Both the position numbers and the translations under genes were made by a program. Source: HGM04593 sp045654885 (GTDB lineage Bacteria > Bacteroidota > Bacteroidia > Bacteroidales > Bacteroidaceae). From it: a DNA stretch of 64,000 nucleotides. The DNA lies in contig JAZOOF010000004.1 in the NCBI GenBank assembly GCA_045654885.1, positions 15,038-79,037 of the forward strand, given 5' to 3'. Positions 24,939 through 33,692 of the stretch are shown one piece after another (the stretch's first letter is position 1; each line of letters opens with the position of its first letter). A model generated the notes under the pieces. That model was given only the letters and a program-made list of their open reading frames with translations. It did not search any database and had not been told where the DNA came from.

Positions 24939-24988
24939 GCAATTATGGTCAAAAAACAGGTTAATCCGTGTTTTTTGACCATAATTGC
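24939..24988 (-). terminator. Long hairpin ending the coaX-corC operon
   Basis: Two perfect 20-bp arms (24939-24958 and 24969-24988) with a 10-nt loop. It lies about 50 bp past the end of the CorC-like gene and upstream of the PpiD-like promoter; A-rich and T-rich stretches inside the arms would act as T tract. Confidence 0.7.
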
Positions 24989-25038
24989 TGCCTTGTGTCT
25001 ATGCTGCGGAACCCGTTCCTGTACGGGAGCGGCATCGT

Positions 25039-26301
25039 TTATGCTGTAACTGATAATTTGACAAGTTCAATTTTTGTGCTTCGTTGCTTTATTGGACGAA
25101 TCTTGTACTTTCCGATGCTTATCACTTCGTTGAGCTGCGGAAAGCGCTGGTGGTGCGATAGTATGAAACCGCCAAGTGTCTGGTATTCATCCGATTCGGG
25201 TATCTTCAGGTCGAACAGCTCATTGATGCGCTCAATCTCCAGACGTCCCGAGAGAAGGTATTCGTTGTTGCCGAGTGACTTGGCTACAAGGTTCTGGTTG
25301 TCGTGCTCGTCCTCAATCTCTCCAATAATCTCTTCCACAAGGTCCTCAAGTGATACTATGCCCGATGTTCCGCCGAACTCGTCGAGTACAACGGCCAATG
25401 ATTTCTTCTGTTGCATGAGGGTGCGCATCAGTTTCTGCGCCGAGAGCGTTTCGGGCACAACCGGCATCTTGCATATCTTCTGTTGCCACTTCTTGCCCAG
25501 GCGGAACAGTTCGGACGAGTGTATGTAGCCTATGATATCGTCGATATTATCACGGTATACCACAATTTTTGAGTGTCCCGATTCTATGAATACCGATTTC
25601 AGCTCCTCAAGCGGGGTGTTGTACTCGACGGCCTCAATCTCCGTACGTGGGACAAGGCAGTCCCTTACCTTTATGTTTGAGAAGTCGAGCGCGTTCTGGA
25701 ATATGCGCACGTCATTGTCAATGGTCTCCTCGTCGCCGGCACTCTCGATTGATGAGAGAATAAGGTTGTTGAGCTCAGTCTTCGAGAATGTCGTGTCGCG
25801 TGTCTCGTCCTTAATCTTTATACCTGTGAGGCGCAACAGCAACGTTGAGCATATTGATGTGAAGCGTGACAGCGGGTATAGCAGTATGTATATGGGATAG
25901 GTGATGAGTGCAAAGCGCTTGAGCGAGCGGTTTGGGTTTATGCGGAACAGCGCCTTGGGAATGAACTCGCCTGTGAAGATGATTACAATGGTTGATATCA
26001 GGGTCTCAAGCAACAGGTTGAGCGATGTGGCTCCCTCCAATCCCTTCAGTATGGTCATGTTGAGCAATTGTGCCATGAGCATACCATAGATGACAATGGA
26101 TATGTTGTTGCCTACAAGCAGGCTCGATATGAAGTTGTTGCTATTGGAGTAGTACTTGTCAATGACAAATGACGTGAGTGAACGGTTGCTCTGGTCAATG
26201 CCCAGCAACAGCCTGTTCGATGACACAAAGGCAATCTCCATGCCCGAGAAGAGGGCCGAGAAGAGTATGACAACCGTCAGTTGTAGTATAAGTGTCAGCA
26301 T
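25039..26301 (-). CDS. CNNM/CorC-type hemolysin-family transporter (GldE-like)
   Basis: 420 residues. N-terminal CNNM (DUF21) membrane domain with about four helices (LTVVILFSALFSGMEIAFVS, VGNNISIVIYGMLMAQLL, VIIFTGEFIPKALFR), a pair of CBS domains (VRDCLVPRTEIEAVEYNTPL, SKIVVYRDNIDDIIGYIHSS, CKMPVVPETLSAQKLMRTLM, AVVLDEFGGTSGIVSLEDLV) and a C-terminal CorC_HlyC domain (YLLSGRLEIERINELFDLKI). The family is linked to Mg2+ or Co2+ efflux; in Bacteroidota the close relative GldE is tied to gliding and secretion. The start is six bases after the lptC stop, so it belongs to that operon. Confidence 0.9.
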   Translation of the reverse strand: MLTLILQLTVVILFSALFSGMEIAFVSSNRLLLGIDQSNRSLTSFVIDKYYSNSNNFISSLLVGNNISIVIYGMLMAQLLNMTILKGLEGATSLNLLLETLISTIVIIFTGEFIPKALFRINPNRSLKRFALITYPIYILLYPLSRFTSICSTLLLRLTGIKIKDETRDTTFSKTELNNLILSSIESAGDEETIDNDVRIFQNALDFSNIKVRDCLVPRTEIEAVEYNTPLEELKSVFIESGHSKIVVYRDNIDDIIGYIHSSELFRLGKKWQQKICKMPVVPETLSAQKLMRTLMQQKKSLAVVLDEFGGTSGIVSLEDLVEEIIGEIEDEHDNQNLVAKSLGNNEYLLSGRLEIERINELFDLKIPESDEYQTLGGFILSHHQRFPQLNEVISIGKYKIRPIKQRSTKIELVKLSVTA

Positions 26302-26307
26302 AGATGT

Positions 26308-26892
26308 TTATTGTTCGACAGTGTAAATTCCTTTTGTGTTTCTTATTTGCCACACCGAGAGGTCCTGGTTCGAGGAGAATCCTACACCCTCGGTAATCTG
26401 GTCCTCCTGTTCCACCCTTATGTAGGCATCGGAGTAGATGAGCTCCTCATTCTGGTCCCAGTAGAGGAGGTCGGTGTAGAAGCGTTGGTTGTTGGGGTTT
26501 CTCATGTTGACGTTCCCGATGAGTTTCCACAGTTTCATCTCGTTGAAATAGAATGCTTTGTCACACTTTATTGTTGACTCTACATTCATGAGCGTGTCGA
26601 ACTGCTCCAGGTAGAGCCCTTTCTCGAATGCCCAGTAGGGTGGCCTGCGCTTGCCGTATACAAGCCATTCGTCGGCATTTATCCTGTAGCGTATATGTCC
26701 CGAGTCACTAATTATTGTACTTACCCCGTAGGTGCTCATTATTGCAATCGAGTCGGAGTGCTCGAAGGTAGGTATTACGCTTCGTGTACTCTTCTTGCAC
26801 GAGAATAGAAAAATCAGTACAACAACCGCCATTACGGCAGTTGTTGTACGTCGTATTGTTCTGCTGATATTAGCGTATGGTTGTTGTCTCAT
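26308..26892 (-). CDS. lptC: LptC-like LPS export lipoprotein
   Basis: 194 residues from the ATG at 26892, which overlaps the end of the TPR gene by 23 bp; an upstream start would bury the signal. N-terminal hydrophobic helix TTAVMAVVVLIFLFSCKKST with a possible lipobox (LFSC). The rest is a single-sheet jelly-roll typical of LptC: STIISDSGHIRYRINADEWL, FEKGLYLEQFDTLMNVESTI, CDKAFYFNEMKLWKLIGNVN, FYTDLLYWDQNEELIYSDAY and ITEGVGFSSNQDL. LptC passes LPS from the inner-membrane transporter to LptA. The gene lies in the conserved coaX-OMP-TPR-lptC-corC block. Confidence 0.85.
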   Translation of the reverse strand: MRQQPYANISRTIRRTTTAVMAVVVLIFLFSCKKSTRSVIPTFEHSDSIAIMSTYGVSTIISDSGHIRYRINADEWLVYGKRRPPYWAFEKGLYLEQFDTLMNVESTIKCDKAFYFNEMKLWKLIGNVNMRNPNNQRFYTDLLYWDQNEELIYSDAYIRVEQEDQITEGVGFSSNQDLSVWQIRNTKGIYTVEQ

Positions 26893-28297
26893 TGATCCAG
26901 CCACCGATGGTAACCTTTTCGCCAACCTTGTAACCCTTCATGAAGAGCTCCTCGTTCGAAGGAGTATACTTCTTGTATGCAGCGATGAGTTTGTCCGCGT
27001 CGCGCTTTACAGATGGGTCAACGTTCTTTGCACGCTCAAGACGGTCGATACACAGGTAGTATGTACAGTTGTTGAGTGTGTTGTCATCGCTCCAGTTTGA
27101 AGTTGCTGCATAGCACTGTGCAATGACAATGTGTGGCGCACCGTACTTTGAGTTGAGCGCGAGAGCCTTCTGCGCATATGAACGCGCCTTGCCATACTTG
27201 TTGAGGTTGTAGTAGATGTCGGCAACCTTGTAGCAGAGCTCAGACTTGTTGGTTACACTGGCCTCGAGCTCAATGGCACGGTCAAAGTACTCCATTGCCT
27301 TCTCTATCTCGCCCTTCTTGAAGTAGCGGTATCCGCAACCCATGGCAGCCTTTGATGTCGGGTTCGGGTCAATCTCGAATGCATACTCCGATGCTGCGAG
27401 ATATGCATCCTGGTTTGTGCATCTAAGCATTGCCATCACTGTGATGACCTTGTTCAGGTACTCGATATTGCCCTTGTTCTCCTCAATGAGCGGAGCATAG
27501 ATTCTGTCGAGGTCCTCGCAAGACGCAGCACCGCTGTTGATGAAGTAAGCGTCGATGTTGCTCTTTGCAACGCGTGATGCGTCAATCATCTTGCTGTACT
27601 TGCCGGCATTGATGCTGTCTTTTGGGTCGCCCTCCTCGGCATACTTCTGGAGGCACTTCTCGATGTTGTCGTGGTACTTGTCGAGCACGTCAACAATGTA
27701 TACCGATGCGTTGAGGTAGTCCTCGATAATCTGCTCGCCGTGGCTCTGGTCGTTCTTGTACTTCAAGCCTGAGTACTTCATGAAGAGCTCGGTAACCACA
27801 TATTCAGACTGGCCCTGCTCAATTGCAACAGACTTTGCAAGCATATCGTAAATCTCCTCTACAGGAGCGTCCTTGCGGTACTTGAGAAGGTCAATAGCCT
27901 TTCTGCCAAGAATCTGTCCTTCTGAAAGCTTTGTCTTTGTGATTTCCTGGAGCTGGGCAAGGTATTTGATCTGCTGGTCATACACAGACATGAGCATGTC
28001 GATGTACTCCTCCTTCTTTGCAGGGTCGGCCTCTTTTGCTATGAAGTCATTGAGAATCTTGATACCGTTTGTGTATGTATCCACACGTGCAACGGGGAAC
28101 TCGTCGAACAGAACCTTCCATGCGTCGTATGCCACCTTGTAGTCCTTGTTCTTTACATTTGTGTTCATGATACTGATGCTCTGGATGCAGCGTGTGCTAT
28201 CCTCGCCCTGACCGAAACGGTAGGGGTTGCTTACGCCGTTCTGGGCGTTTGCTGTCATTGCAACAAGTGCAATGAATGCCAAAAATAGTTTTTTCAT
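26870..28297 (-). CDS. Secreted tetratricopeptide-repeat protein
   Basis: 475 residues with a signal peptide (MKKLFLAFIALVAMTANAQ). Helical throughout; the second half has recognisable TPR units such as AAMGCGYRYFKKGEIEKAME and YFDRAIELEASVTNKSELCY, KVADIYYNLNKYGKARSYAQ and KALALNSKYGAPHIVIAQCY. Cysteines are spread along the mature part. TPR proteins act as scaffolds; with the upstream barrel protein and downstream LptC, a role in outer-membrane or LPS assembly is plausible, but no function is established. In the coaX operon, 23 bp after the barrel gene. Confidence 0.8.
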   Translation of the reverse strand: MKKLFLAFIALVAMTANAQNGVSNPYRFGQGEDSTRCIQSISIMNTNVKNKDYKVAYDAWKVLFDEFPVARVDTYTNGIKILNDFIAKEADPAKKEEYIDMLMSVYDQQIKYLAQLQEITKTKLSEGQILGRKAIDLLKYRKDAPVEEIYDMLAKSVAIEQGQSEYVVTELFMKYSGLKYKNDQSHGEQIIEDYLNASVYIVDVLDKYHDNIEKCLQKYAEEGDPKDSINAGKYSKMIDASRVAKSNIDAYFINSGAASCEDLDRIYAPLIEENKGNIEYLNKVITVMAMLRCTNQDAYLAASEYAFEIDPNPTSKAAMGCGYRYFKKGEIEKAMEYFDRAIELEASVTNKSELCYKVADIYYNLNKYGKARSYAQKALALNSKYGAPHIVIAQCYAATSNWSDDNTLNNCTYYLCIDRLERAKNVDPSVKRDADKLIAAYKKYTPSNEELFMKGYKVGEKVTIGGWINETTTIR

Positions 28298-28320
28298 CTC
28301 TTATCGTCTTATTATTTTGT

Positions 28321-29577
28321 TTATCTTACTCTTAATTTCATGAACCAGTTCTCGTTGAACGTGATTCCTATGTTTATCCTCAGGTAGTTCTCTGTAATGA
28401 GTCCTGCCGAGCGTGGGCGAAGGTGAATGAACTGTCCCGAGACATGCAGCGTTCCGTGGCTGTAATTGTTGTTGTTATTGTAGAACGGCAACGAGAAGCC
28501 GGCGCTGATGCCGTATTCATCGCATCCTGTTTTACCGTTGACCTTTGTGTATGGCTGTGCATAATGTACTCCGGCACGGTAGCTCATCATTTTAAGCAGG
28601 TTCTTTGAGAACTGCGTAGGGTTATATTCCGCTCCCAATGTAATTTTGCTCCTGTCGGTTCCGGTGCTAATGCCGTCGGCACCGTCGAAGAATGTCGCGC
28701 CGCCCCATTGCTGGTATGTGTAGTCGGCGCCTATTGTCCATTGGTCATTATACTTGTAAGCCAGGCCACCGCCATAGGTGTGCGGGATTCTGAAGCCGTT
28801 GGGTATGGCGCTCTCGTCTGTTGCACCAGATGTGGAACTTGTCAATGTGGCCTTTGAGTTCATCTCGTGTCCCAAGGAGTATATTGCTCCCAGTGTGAGG
28901 TGGTGCTTTGCCGCCAACTTTGCCATGAACTGTACTCCAAAGTCAACCTTGTAGTCCCTGATGGTGGCATTGTATAGCTTCGAGCGGTTGGTGCTGTTGG
29001 CAAACTCCGATGTCACCTGGTGTGTGATGTCGCCATATACGTATGAGCCTGTAACACCGGCTGCAAACCAGGAGAAAGGCTTCCATCCAAGGCCTATGTA
29101 GGGCTGGTAAAGGCCGCCTGTTCCTGTGTATGTCTCGCTGTGTACCTCGTTTGTGCCCTGTGACGATGTGGTGCTGAACGAGTATCCCACGTTGGAGTAG
29201 GGGAGGAAACCTGCCGACAGGCCAAGGCCCTTGCACAGACGGAACTGTATGGCAACGTAGTCGAAGCTTGCATTCTTGGCATTGACGCGTGTCTTGCCCT
29301 CCTTGAAGTTTACATTCTGCATTGAGAAACCGGCCTCAAAAAGCATTGTAAGTGTGTCGGCCTCGGAAAACGATGCAGGGTTCATGATGTTCACGAAACG
29401 GTGGGTACGCAATGCATAACCCAAACCTCCCATCTGGCGGTTTATGCCCAGACTCTGGTCGGCGAGAATGCCGACGCCAAATCGTGAATATGGCGAGTTT
29501 ATTCCATTGTCGGCCCATGCGCCGATAACGGAAAACATCATCATCAACAGTGCAAATATCTTTTTATTTATTGCCAT
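28321..29577 (-). CDS. Outer-membrane beta-barrel protein of the coaX operon
   Basis: 418 residues with signal peptide (MAINKKIFALLMMMFSVIGAWA). The mature N-terminus NGINSPYSRFGVGILADQSL, GINRQMGGLGYALRTHRFVN is a hallmark of a conserved Bacteroidota barrel protein related to the FadL/OMPP1 group. About 14 amphipathic strands follow, with long loops. The C-terminus (LRINIGITFNENWFMKLRVR) does not end in Phe. It overlaps the stop of coaX by 14 bp and precedes the TPR gene, a gene order common across the order. Transport substrate unknown. Confidence 0.75.
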   Translation of the reverse strand: MAINKKIFALLMMMFSVIGAWADNGINSPYSRFGVGILADQSLGINRQMGGLGYALRTHRFVNIMNPASFSEADTLTMLFEAGFSMQNVNFKEGKTRVNAKNASFDYVAIQFRLCKGLGLSAGFLPYSNVGYSFSTTSSQGTNEVHSETYTGTGGLYQPYIGLGWKPFSWFAAGVTGSYVYGDITHQVTSEFANSTNRSKLYNATIRDYKVDFGVQFMAKLAAKHHLTLGAIYSLGHEMNSKATLTSSTSGATDESAIPNGFRIPHTYGGGLAYKYNDQWTIGADYTYQQWGGATFFDGADGISTGTDRSKITLGAEYNPTQFSKNLLKMMSYRAGVHYAQPYTKVNGKTGCDEYGISAGFSLPFYNNNNNYSHGTLHVSGQFIHLRPRSAGLITENYLRINIGITFNENWFMKLRVR

Positions 29578-30292
29578 AATCGGTTAAAATTCTATTCAGT
29601 CCTTTCGCAACTAAATATTTATCTGCAAAGATGCAATTTTTTATGCGATTTTTCAAAGGTTTTTCGTCGCCGCCAGTTAAAAAAACCAAAAGGTCGCAAT
29701 ATTTCTGTTTAAATTCGTTAATATAGCCCTCAATCTCGTGGCAAATGCCATTTATCACACCGCTGCGGATGGCTGTTTCGGTGTCATAGCCGATGGCGGG
29801 AGTGTCGCCCTCCTTGTCAACCATGGGCAGGCGGCTGGTGTATTCGTGCAATGCCCTGAGGCGCATCTTTATGCCCGGTGCAATGTTGCCGCCGTTGTAA
29901 GTTCCGTCATTTCCCACAAAGTCAATGGTGATGGCTGTCCCGGCATCAATGACAAGTATATTGCGGCCGGGTGCCTCACTCCAGGCTCCAACCGCTGCGG
30001 CAATCCTGTCGCTGCCCAATGTCCCGGGAGTCCTGTAGCCTATTTCTAAAGGCAAGGGTGTACTGCTGCTGAATCTCACGACAGGGCACTGCAGCTTGCC
30101 GAGCTTCTCCTGCAGCTCGCTGCTGTCGGCAATGACGGTTGAGACAATGGCCTTGTCAATGTCGTACAGCCTGTTCCATTCGTCTATGACATCGAACCCG
30201 CTGTTCTCTCTCCTTGTGTGCAGTACAATCTGTTCACCGTTGAAAAGAAAGAACTTTGCGCTGTTGTTCCCTATGTCTATAATAAGATTCAA
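29564..30292 (-). CDS. coaX: Type III pantothenate kinase
   Basis: 242 residues. First enzyme of coenzyme A synthesis, phosphorylating pantothenate with ATP and a monovalent cation. The ASKHA-fold motifs of the type III enzyme are visible: IDIGNNSAKFFLF at the N-terminus (Asp6), the GTLGSDRIAAAVGAW motif in the middle and VIDAGTAITIDFVG about 20 residues later; GGNIAPGIKMRLRALHEYTS and LTGGDEKPLKN follow. Head of a six-gene run of envelope genes. A -7 element TATCTTTG lies at 30317-30324 (minus strand). Confidence 0.95.
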   Translation of the reverse strand: MNLIIDIGNNSAKFFLFNGEQIVLHTRRENSGFDVIDEWNRLYDIDKAIVSTVIADSSELQEKLGKLQCPVVRFSSSTPLPLEIGYRTPGTLGSDRIAAAVGAWSEAPGRNILVIDAGTAITIDFVGNDGTYNGGNIAPGIKMRLRALHEYTSRLPMVDKEGDTPAIGYDTETAIRSGVINGICHEIEGYINEFKQKYCDLLVFLTGGDEKPLKNRIKNCIFADKYLVAKGLNRILTDYGNK

Positions 30293-30316
30293 AACCCGTC
30301 TCTGTTAAATTGTTTG

Positions 30317-30508
30317 CAAAGATACTGAAAATAATTCATATTTTTAAATAAATATCCTCCAATATATTGCATTTGGCTTGCAAATGTGTGGCTTGTGTGT
30401 GATAATAACAATGTGTGCAACTTGTCGCTCTCCTGTACGCTTTCTTCTGTCGCGTGCCTTTAATTCTGTTAAAAAAGAGTCGTGAATCCAAGGATAATTG
30501 TATCTTTG
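30317..30508. promoter_or_regulatory. Divergent promoters of coaX and the DUF4105 gene
   Basis: The 250-bp gap between the two genes contains a minus-strand TATCTTTG (30317-30324) about 25 bp before coaX and a plus-strand TATCTTTG (30501-30508) 35 bp before the ATG at 30543. Clear -33 elements are not seen for either. Nothing else is supported in the gap. Confidence 0.5.
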
Positions 30509-30542
30509 CAGAATATTATTAAGGTTATATATTGCATTTTGT

Positions 30543-31730
30543 ATGAATATACTTAAAAGAGTTCTTTTCCTCTCCCTCTTCAGCCTGTCGTTCATTGCCG
30601 TAGCACGTTCCGAGGTCAAGGTGAGCGTTCTCACCTGTTCGCCCGGTGACGAGGCCTACTCCCTCTATGGTCACACGGCATTGCGTTATGTCGACACTGC
30701 GAGGGATATTGACGTAGTGTTCAACTACGGCTGTTTCGATTTCAGTACTCCCAATTTCGGCTGGCGCTTTGTGCTTGGCGAGACCGATTACATGGTAGGG
30801 TGTATTGATTTTGAAGACTTTTTGCCCGAGTACGAGTTGCGCGGTTCGTCTGTTGTGGAGCAGGTGATTGCTTTGAGCGACGAAGAGGCACGTGCGTTGT
30901 TCAGGCAGCTATTGATAAACATCCAGCCCGCGAACAGGGTCTACCGTTACCGATATCTCGACAACAACTGCACCACAAAGGTGCGCGACAAATTGCTTGA
31001 GGCGCTTTCTGCCGACGGCGATGTGGTCTACAAGGACAGTGTGCCGGCCGGTAAAACCTATCGTGATGCGCTTGGCTTGCCATCCATGGAGCATCCCTGG
31101 TACACATTCGGTATTAATCTGCTGCTTGGAGCAGGTGTCGACAAAGCCTTGACAGTGGAGACTGCGCAGTTCCTGCCGCTTGACTATATGGCTGCTCTCG
31201 ATGGAATGAAAATTGCAGTTGCCGACGGAACGGAACGTCGGTTGGTTACCGGGACAAATATCCTCTTGCCCGAGAACAAGGTTGCAACTGTGCGCAGCAA
31301 TTTCACTCCTTTCAACGCGTCTTTGCTGCTTTTGCTTGCCACTTTTGTAGCAATGTTGTGCGAGTTGCGTCGCCGCAGGACCTATTGGGGTGTCGATGTG
31401 CTGCTTATGTCGCTGCAGGGACTTGCAGGTGTGCTCCTGCTCTTTATGGCTCTCTGCTCCGAGCATCCGGCTGTGGATGTAAACTGGCTCATTGTGTTGC
31501 TGAATCCGTTGGCGCTGGTGCTCATGCCCATATATGTCTGCCGTATAAGAAAACATAAGTCAATGAAAATAGCCTGGGTTCAGGTGGTGCTTGTTGCTTT
31601 GTTTGTGCTGACAGCTCTTTTCCATCTGCAGGTATACCCGGCACCGATATTCTTCTGCGCCATGGCTCTGCTTGTGCGCTCATTGTTCCACATTTACAAG
31701 GATAGGATATGCGATTTAAATATTGTGTGA
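30543..31730 (+). CDS. DUF4105 (Lnb N-terminal-like) membrane protein
   Basis: 395 residues from the ATG at 30543, where a signal peptide begins (MNILKRVLFLSLFSLSFIAV). The periplasmic domain has the DUF4105 features DEAYSLYGHTALRYVD, VVFNYGCFDFSTPNFGWRFV, and YRYRYLDNNCTTKVRDKLLE. The His in YGHTALR and the Cys in DNNCTTKVRD are placed like the pair in LRAT/permuted NlpC-P60 hydrolases, so an amidase- or acyltransferase-type activity is possible (inference). The C-terminal 130 residues have about four membrane helices. It overlaps the next gene by 22 bp, so the two are co-translated and probably work together. Confidence 0.8.
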   Translation: MNILKRVLFLSLFSLSFIAVARSEVKVSVLTCSPGDEAYSLYGHTALRYVDTARDIDVVFNYGCFDFSTPNFGWRFVLGETDYMVGCIDFEDFLPEYELRGSSVVEQVIALSDEEARALFRQLLINIQPANRVYRYRYLDNNCTTKVRDKLLEALSADGDVVYKDSVPAGKTYRDALGLPSMEHPWYTFGINLLLGAGVDKALTVETAQFLPLDYMAALDGMKIAVADGTERRLVTGTNILLPENKVATVRSNFTPFNASLLLLLATFVAMLCELRRRRTYWGVDVLLMSLQGLAGVLLLFMALCSEHPAVDVNWLIVLLNPLALVLMPIYVCRIRKHKSMKIAWVQVVLVALFVLTALFHLQVYPAPIFFCAMALLVRSLFHIYKDRICDLNIV

Positions 31731-33253
31731 TAGCGCTGTTGTGCTGCGCCTCTTCGCTCTTTGCACAACACCGTAATAAAGCTCCCAAACTTTATGTCAG
31801 CATTGTGGTTGACCAGTTGAGAACCGATTTCCTCTATGAATTCGAGGGGCTTTACGGCGAGGGCGGTTTCAAACGTCTCATGTCGGGCGGAAAGGTCTAT
31901 GAGAATGTCTACTATGCATTTGACAATATTGACCGTGCAACAGCCGTTGCAACGCTTGCAACAGGAACGAATCCATATGTCAGCGGCATTGTTGCCGAGC
32001 GATGGCTCGACCGCAGGACGCTGCGTGTGGTGGATTGTGTCGAGGACAAGGAGTGCAAGGGTGTATATTCAACCGAGGCGCTCTCACCCTCTTCACTCAA
32101 GTCAATAACAATAACTGACGAGATAAAGCGCTCCACACGCGGCAATGCCATTGTCTGCTCAATTGCTCCCGACGGCGATGCTGCCGTGCTTGCCGGTGGC
32201 CATGCTGCCGATGTTGTACTATGGAAGAATAATATGGCAGGCTACTGGAGCAGTTCGTCCTATTATGGACTTTACCCATCGTGGGCTGCCGACATGAACA
32301 AGAAATTGCAGGGGAAACCAAGCAAATGGACACCGCTTTTCCGCACAAGCGAGTACAACAACTTCGGCGAGAAGGCACCGTCGTCATTCTCCTATGCGTT
32401 CGACGGTAAAAAGAACATAATAACCTACAAGACATCGGCATGTATCAATGACGAGGTGAACGAGATGGCCTTTGCCTTCCTCGACAACAGCGATGCCGGC
32501 AAGGACGATGTTGTGGACTGCCTTGCGCTTACATACTATGCCGGAAACTATGATGGTGCAGCGATGTCGCACCGTCCAATCGAGGTGCAGGATATGTATG
32601 CCCGCCTTGACAGGAACCTGGCAACCCTGTTTGACGAACTCGACAAACGCATTGGACTTGATAATGTGGTGGTGTCACTTGCCTCAACAGGCTATGTAAT
32701 GGAGAACGGCGACGAGAACAGCAGCTACCGCCTTCCGTCGGGTACTCTATACTCGGAGCGTGTGCAGGCTCTGCTGAATGTATATTTGAGTGCCAAGTTC
32801 GGAAAGGGCGATTATATCGAGGGTGTGTATGGTACACAGCTTTTCCTCGACAATAAACTGATTGAGCGTATGGAACTTGACAAGATGACAGTGGTGTCAC
32901 AGGCTGTGGAGTTCCTGAAGTCGCTCGATGGTGTGGAGGATGTGTTTACAATATACCGTCTTGGCGGCATGCTCAGCCCCGAACTGCAGTTTGCCAAGAA
33001 CGGTTACAACCCTGTTGGCTCGGGCGATTTATGGTTGCGTCTTATGCCGGGATGGAGGCTTGTCGAGGATGAGCTGCTTGTGTCGCGCCAGGTGTACCGT
33101 TCACCGGTTATGTTCCCGGTCATAATATACGGCGCAGGTGTAGGACATACGGTTGTGGACAAACTAACTCCTGCAAATATCCTGGCAACAGAGATGGCAC
33201 GTGTGTTGCGTGTGCGTCGCCCCAACGATAACTGCCTGAGGGTTTTCGAGTGA
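31709..33253 (+). CDS. Alkaline-phosphatase-superfamily protein, predicted pseudoenzyme
   Basis: 514 residues with signal peptide (MRFKYCVIALLCCASSLFAQ). The overall pattern is that of PafA-type type-I phosphodiesterase/phosphatases: KLYVSIVVDQLRTDFLYEFE (D35), TLATGTNPYVSGI, VLAGGHAADVVLW, IEVQDMYARLDRNLATLFDE, NVVVSLASTGYV and VMFPVIIYGAGVGHTVVDKL. But against the family consensus the nucleophile Thr is R76, the metal ligands Asp and His of the TDYVGH block are Y276 and N280, and the Asp-His of TADHG are S326 and T327; the Lys/Arg pair of KDRGA is also lost. It is therefore probably catalytically dead. Co-translated with the DUF4105 gene, followed by a strong hairpin. Confidence 0.8.
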   Translation: MRFKYCVIALLCCASSLFAQHRNKAPKLYVSIVVDQLRTDFLYEFEGLYGEGGFKRLMSGGKVYENVYYAFDNIDRATAVATLATGTNPYVSGIVAERWLDRRTLRVVDCVEDKECKGVYSTEALSPSSLKSITITDEIKRSTRGNAIVCSIAPDGDAAVLAGGHAADVVLWKNNMAGYWSSSSYYGLYPSWAADMNKKLQGKPSKWTPLFRTSEYNNFGEKAPSSFSYAFDGKKNIITYKTSACINDEVNEMAFAFLDNSDAGKDDVVDCLALTYYAGNYDGAAMSHRPIEVQDMYARLDRNLATLFDELDKRIGLDNVVVSLASTGYVMENGDENSSYRLPSGTLYSERVQALLNVYLSAKFGKGDYIEGVYGTQLFLDNKLIERMELDKMTVVSQAVEFLKSLDGVEDVFTIYRLGGMLSPELQFAKNGYNPVGSGDLWLRLMPGWRLVEDELLVSRQVYRSPVMFPVIIYGAGVGHTVVDKLTPANILATEMARVLRVRRPNDNCLRVFE

Positions 33254-33275
33254 TAATTATCGGATGATATAAACA

Positions 33276-33311
33276 ATAAGATGCTGCAACCCGCGGGTTG
33301 CAGCATCTTAT
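33276..33311. terminator. Perfect palindrome, bidirectional terminator
   Basis: ATAAGATGCTGCAACCCG and its exact complement form an 18-bp perfect stem (33276-33311) followed on the plus strand by TTTGTTTATTG. It lies between the convergent ends of the pseudophosphatase and the PII-like gene. Confidence 0.85.
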
Positions 33312-33339
33312 TTTGTTTATTGTATGTTTTCCGGCAGTT

Positions 33340-33633
33340 TTAGTAACACTGCTCAATGTTCCATACAAAAGCTCTCAGGCCAAGCATCTCGGCGCTCTCA
33401 TCTATCTTCTTTAGTGCAGCCAAAAGCTTCTCGACAATGGCGTCGTCGACCATGGTGATGATGCCCGAATTCATTGATGCCCAAGCGTGTGTGCCGTAGT
33501 GTGGCTCTCCGTTGTTGCTGCCACGTCCCTGCAACTGCTCAATGAACGAGAAACCACGACAGTTCAGGCGGTCGAGTGCGCTGATGACAGCATCCTTGTG
33601 TGCCTGGTCAAATGCTATAAATACACCTTTCAT
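33340..33633 (-). CDS. PII-like protein at the end of the RND efflux operon
   Basis: 97 residues. The order of segments is that of a ferredoxin-like PII/CutA fold: MKGVFIAFDQAHKDAVISAL (strand-helix), CRGFSFIEQLQGRGSNNGEP (strand and T-loop-like region), SGIITMVDDAIVEKLLAALK, and LGLRAFVWNIEQCY. It is not a classical GlnB (no Y51 uridylylation motif). Small PII-like proteins next to metal or drug RND systems (for example the DUF3240 group) are known. The gene follows the RND pump gene after a strong hairpin and probably modulates or senses for the pump; this is inference. Confidence 0.65.
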   Translation of the reverse strand: MKGVFIAFDQAHKDAVISALDRLNCRGFSFIEQLQGRGSNNGEPHYGTHAWASMNSGIITMVDDAIVEKLLAALKKIDESAEMLGLRAFVWNIEQCY

Positions 33634-33652
33634 ATATTATTCCTTTTTATTT

Positions 33653-33679
33653 CCCGGGGTGGCATATACCACCCCGGGG
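33653..33679 (-). promoter_or_regulatory. Intercistronic hairpin between the RND and PII-like genes
   Basis: CCCGGGGTGG and CCACCCCGGG form a perfect GC-rich stem (about 33653-33679) with a short loop. On the minus strand it is followed by A-rich sequence rather than a T run, so it looks more like an mRNA-processing or stabilising hairpin than a full terminator, setting a lower level for the PII-like gene. Confidence 0.6.
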
Positions 33680-33692
33680 ATGTGATTGATTC

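Noticed and set aside
30344..30634. Minus-strand 96-codon open frame between coaX and the DUF4105 gene
   Set aside because: It overlaps both divergent promoters and the signal peptide region of the DUF4105 gene; composition is not protein-like.
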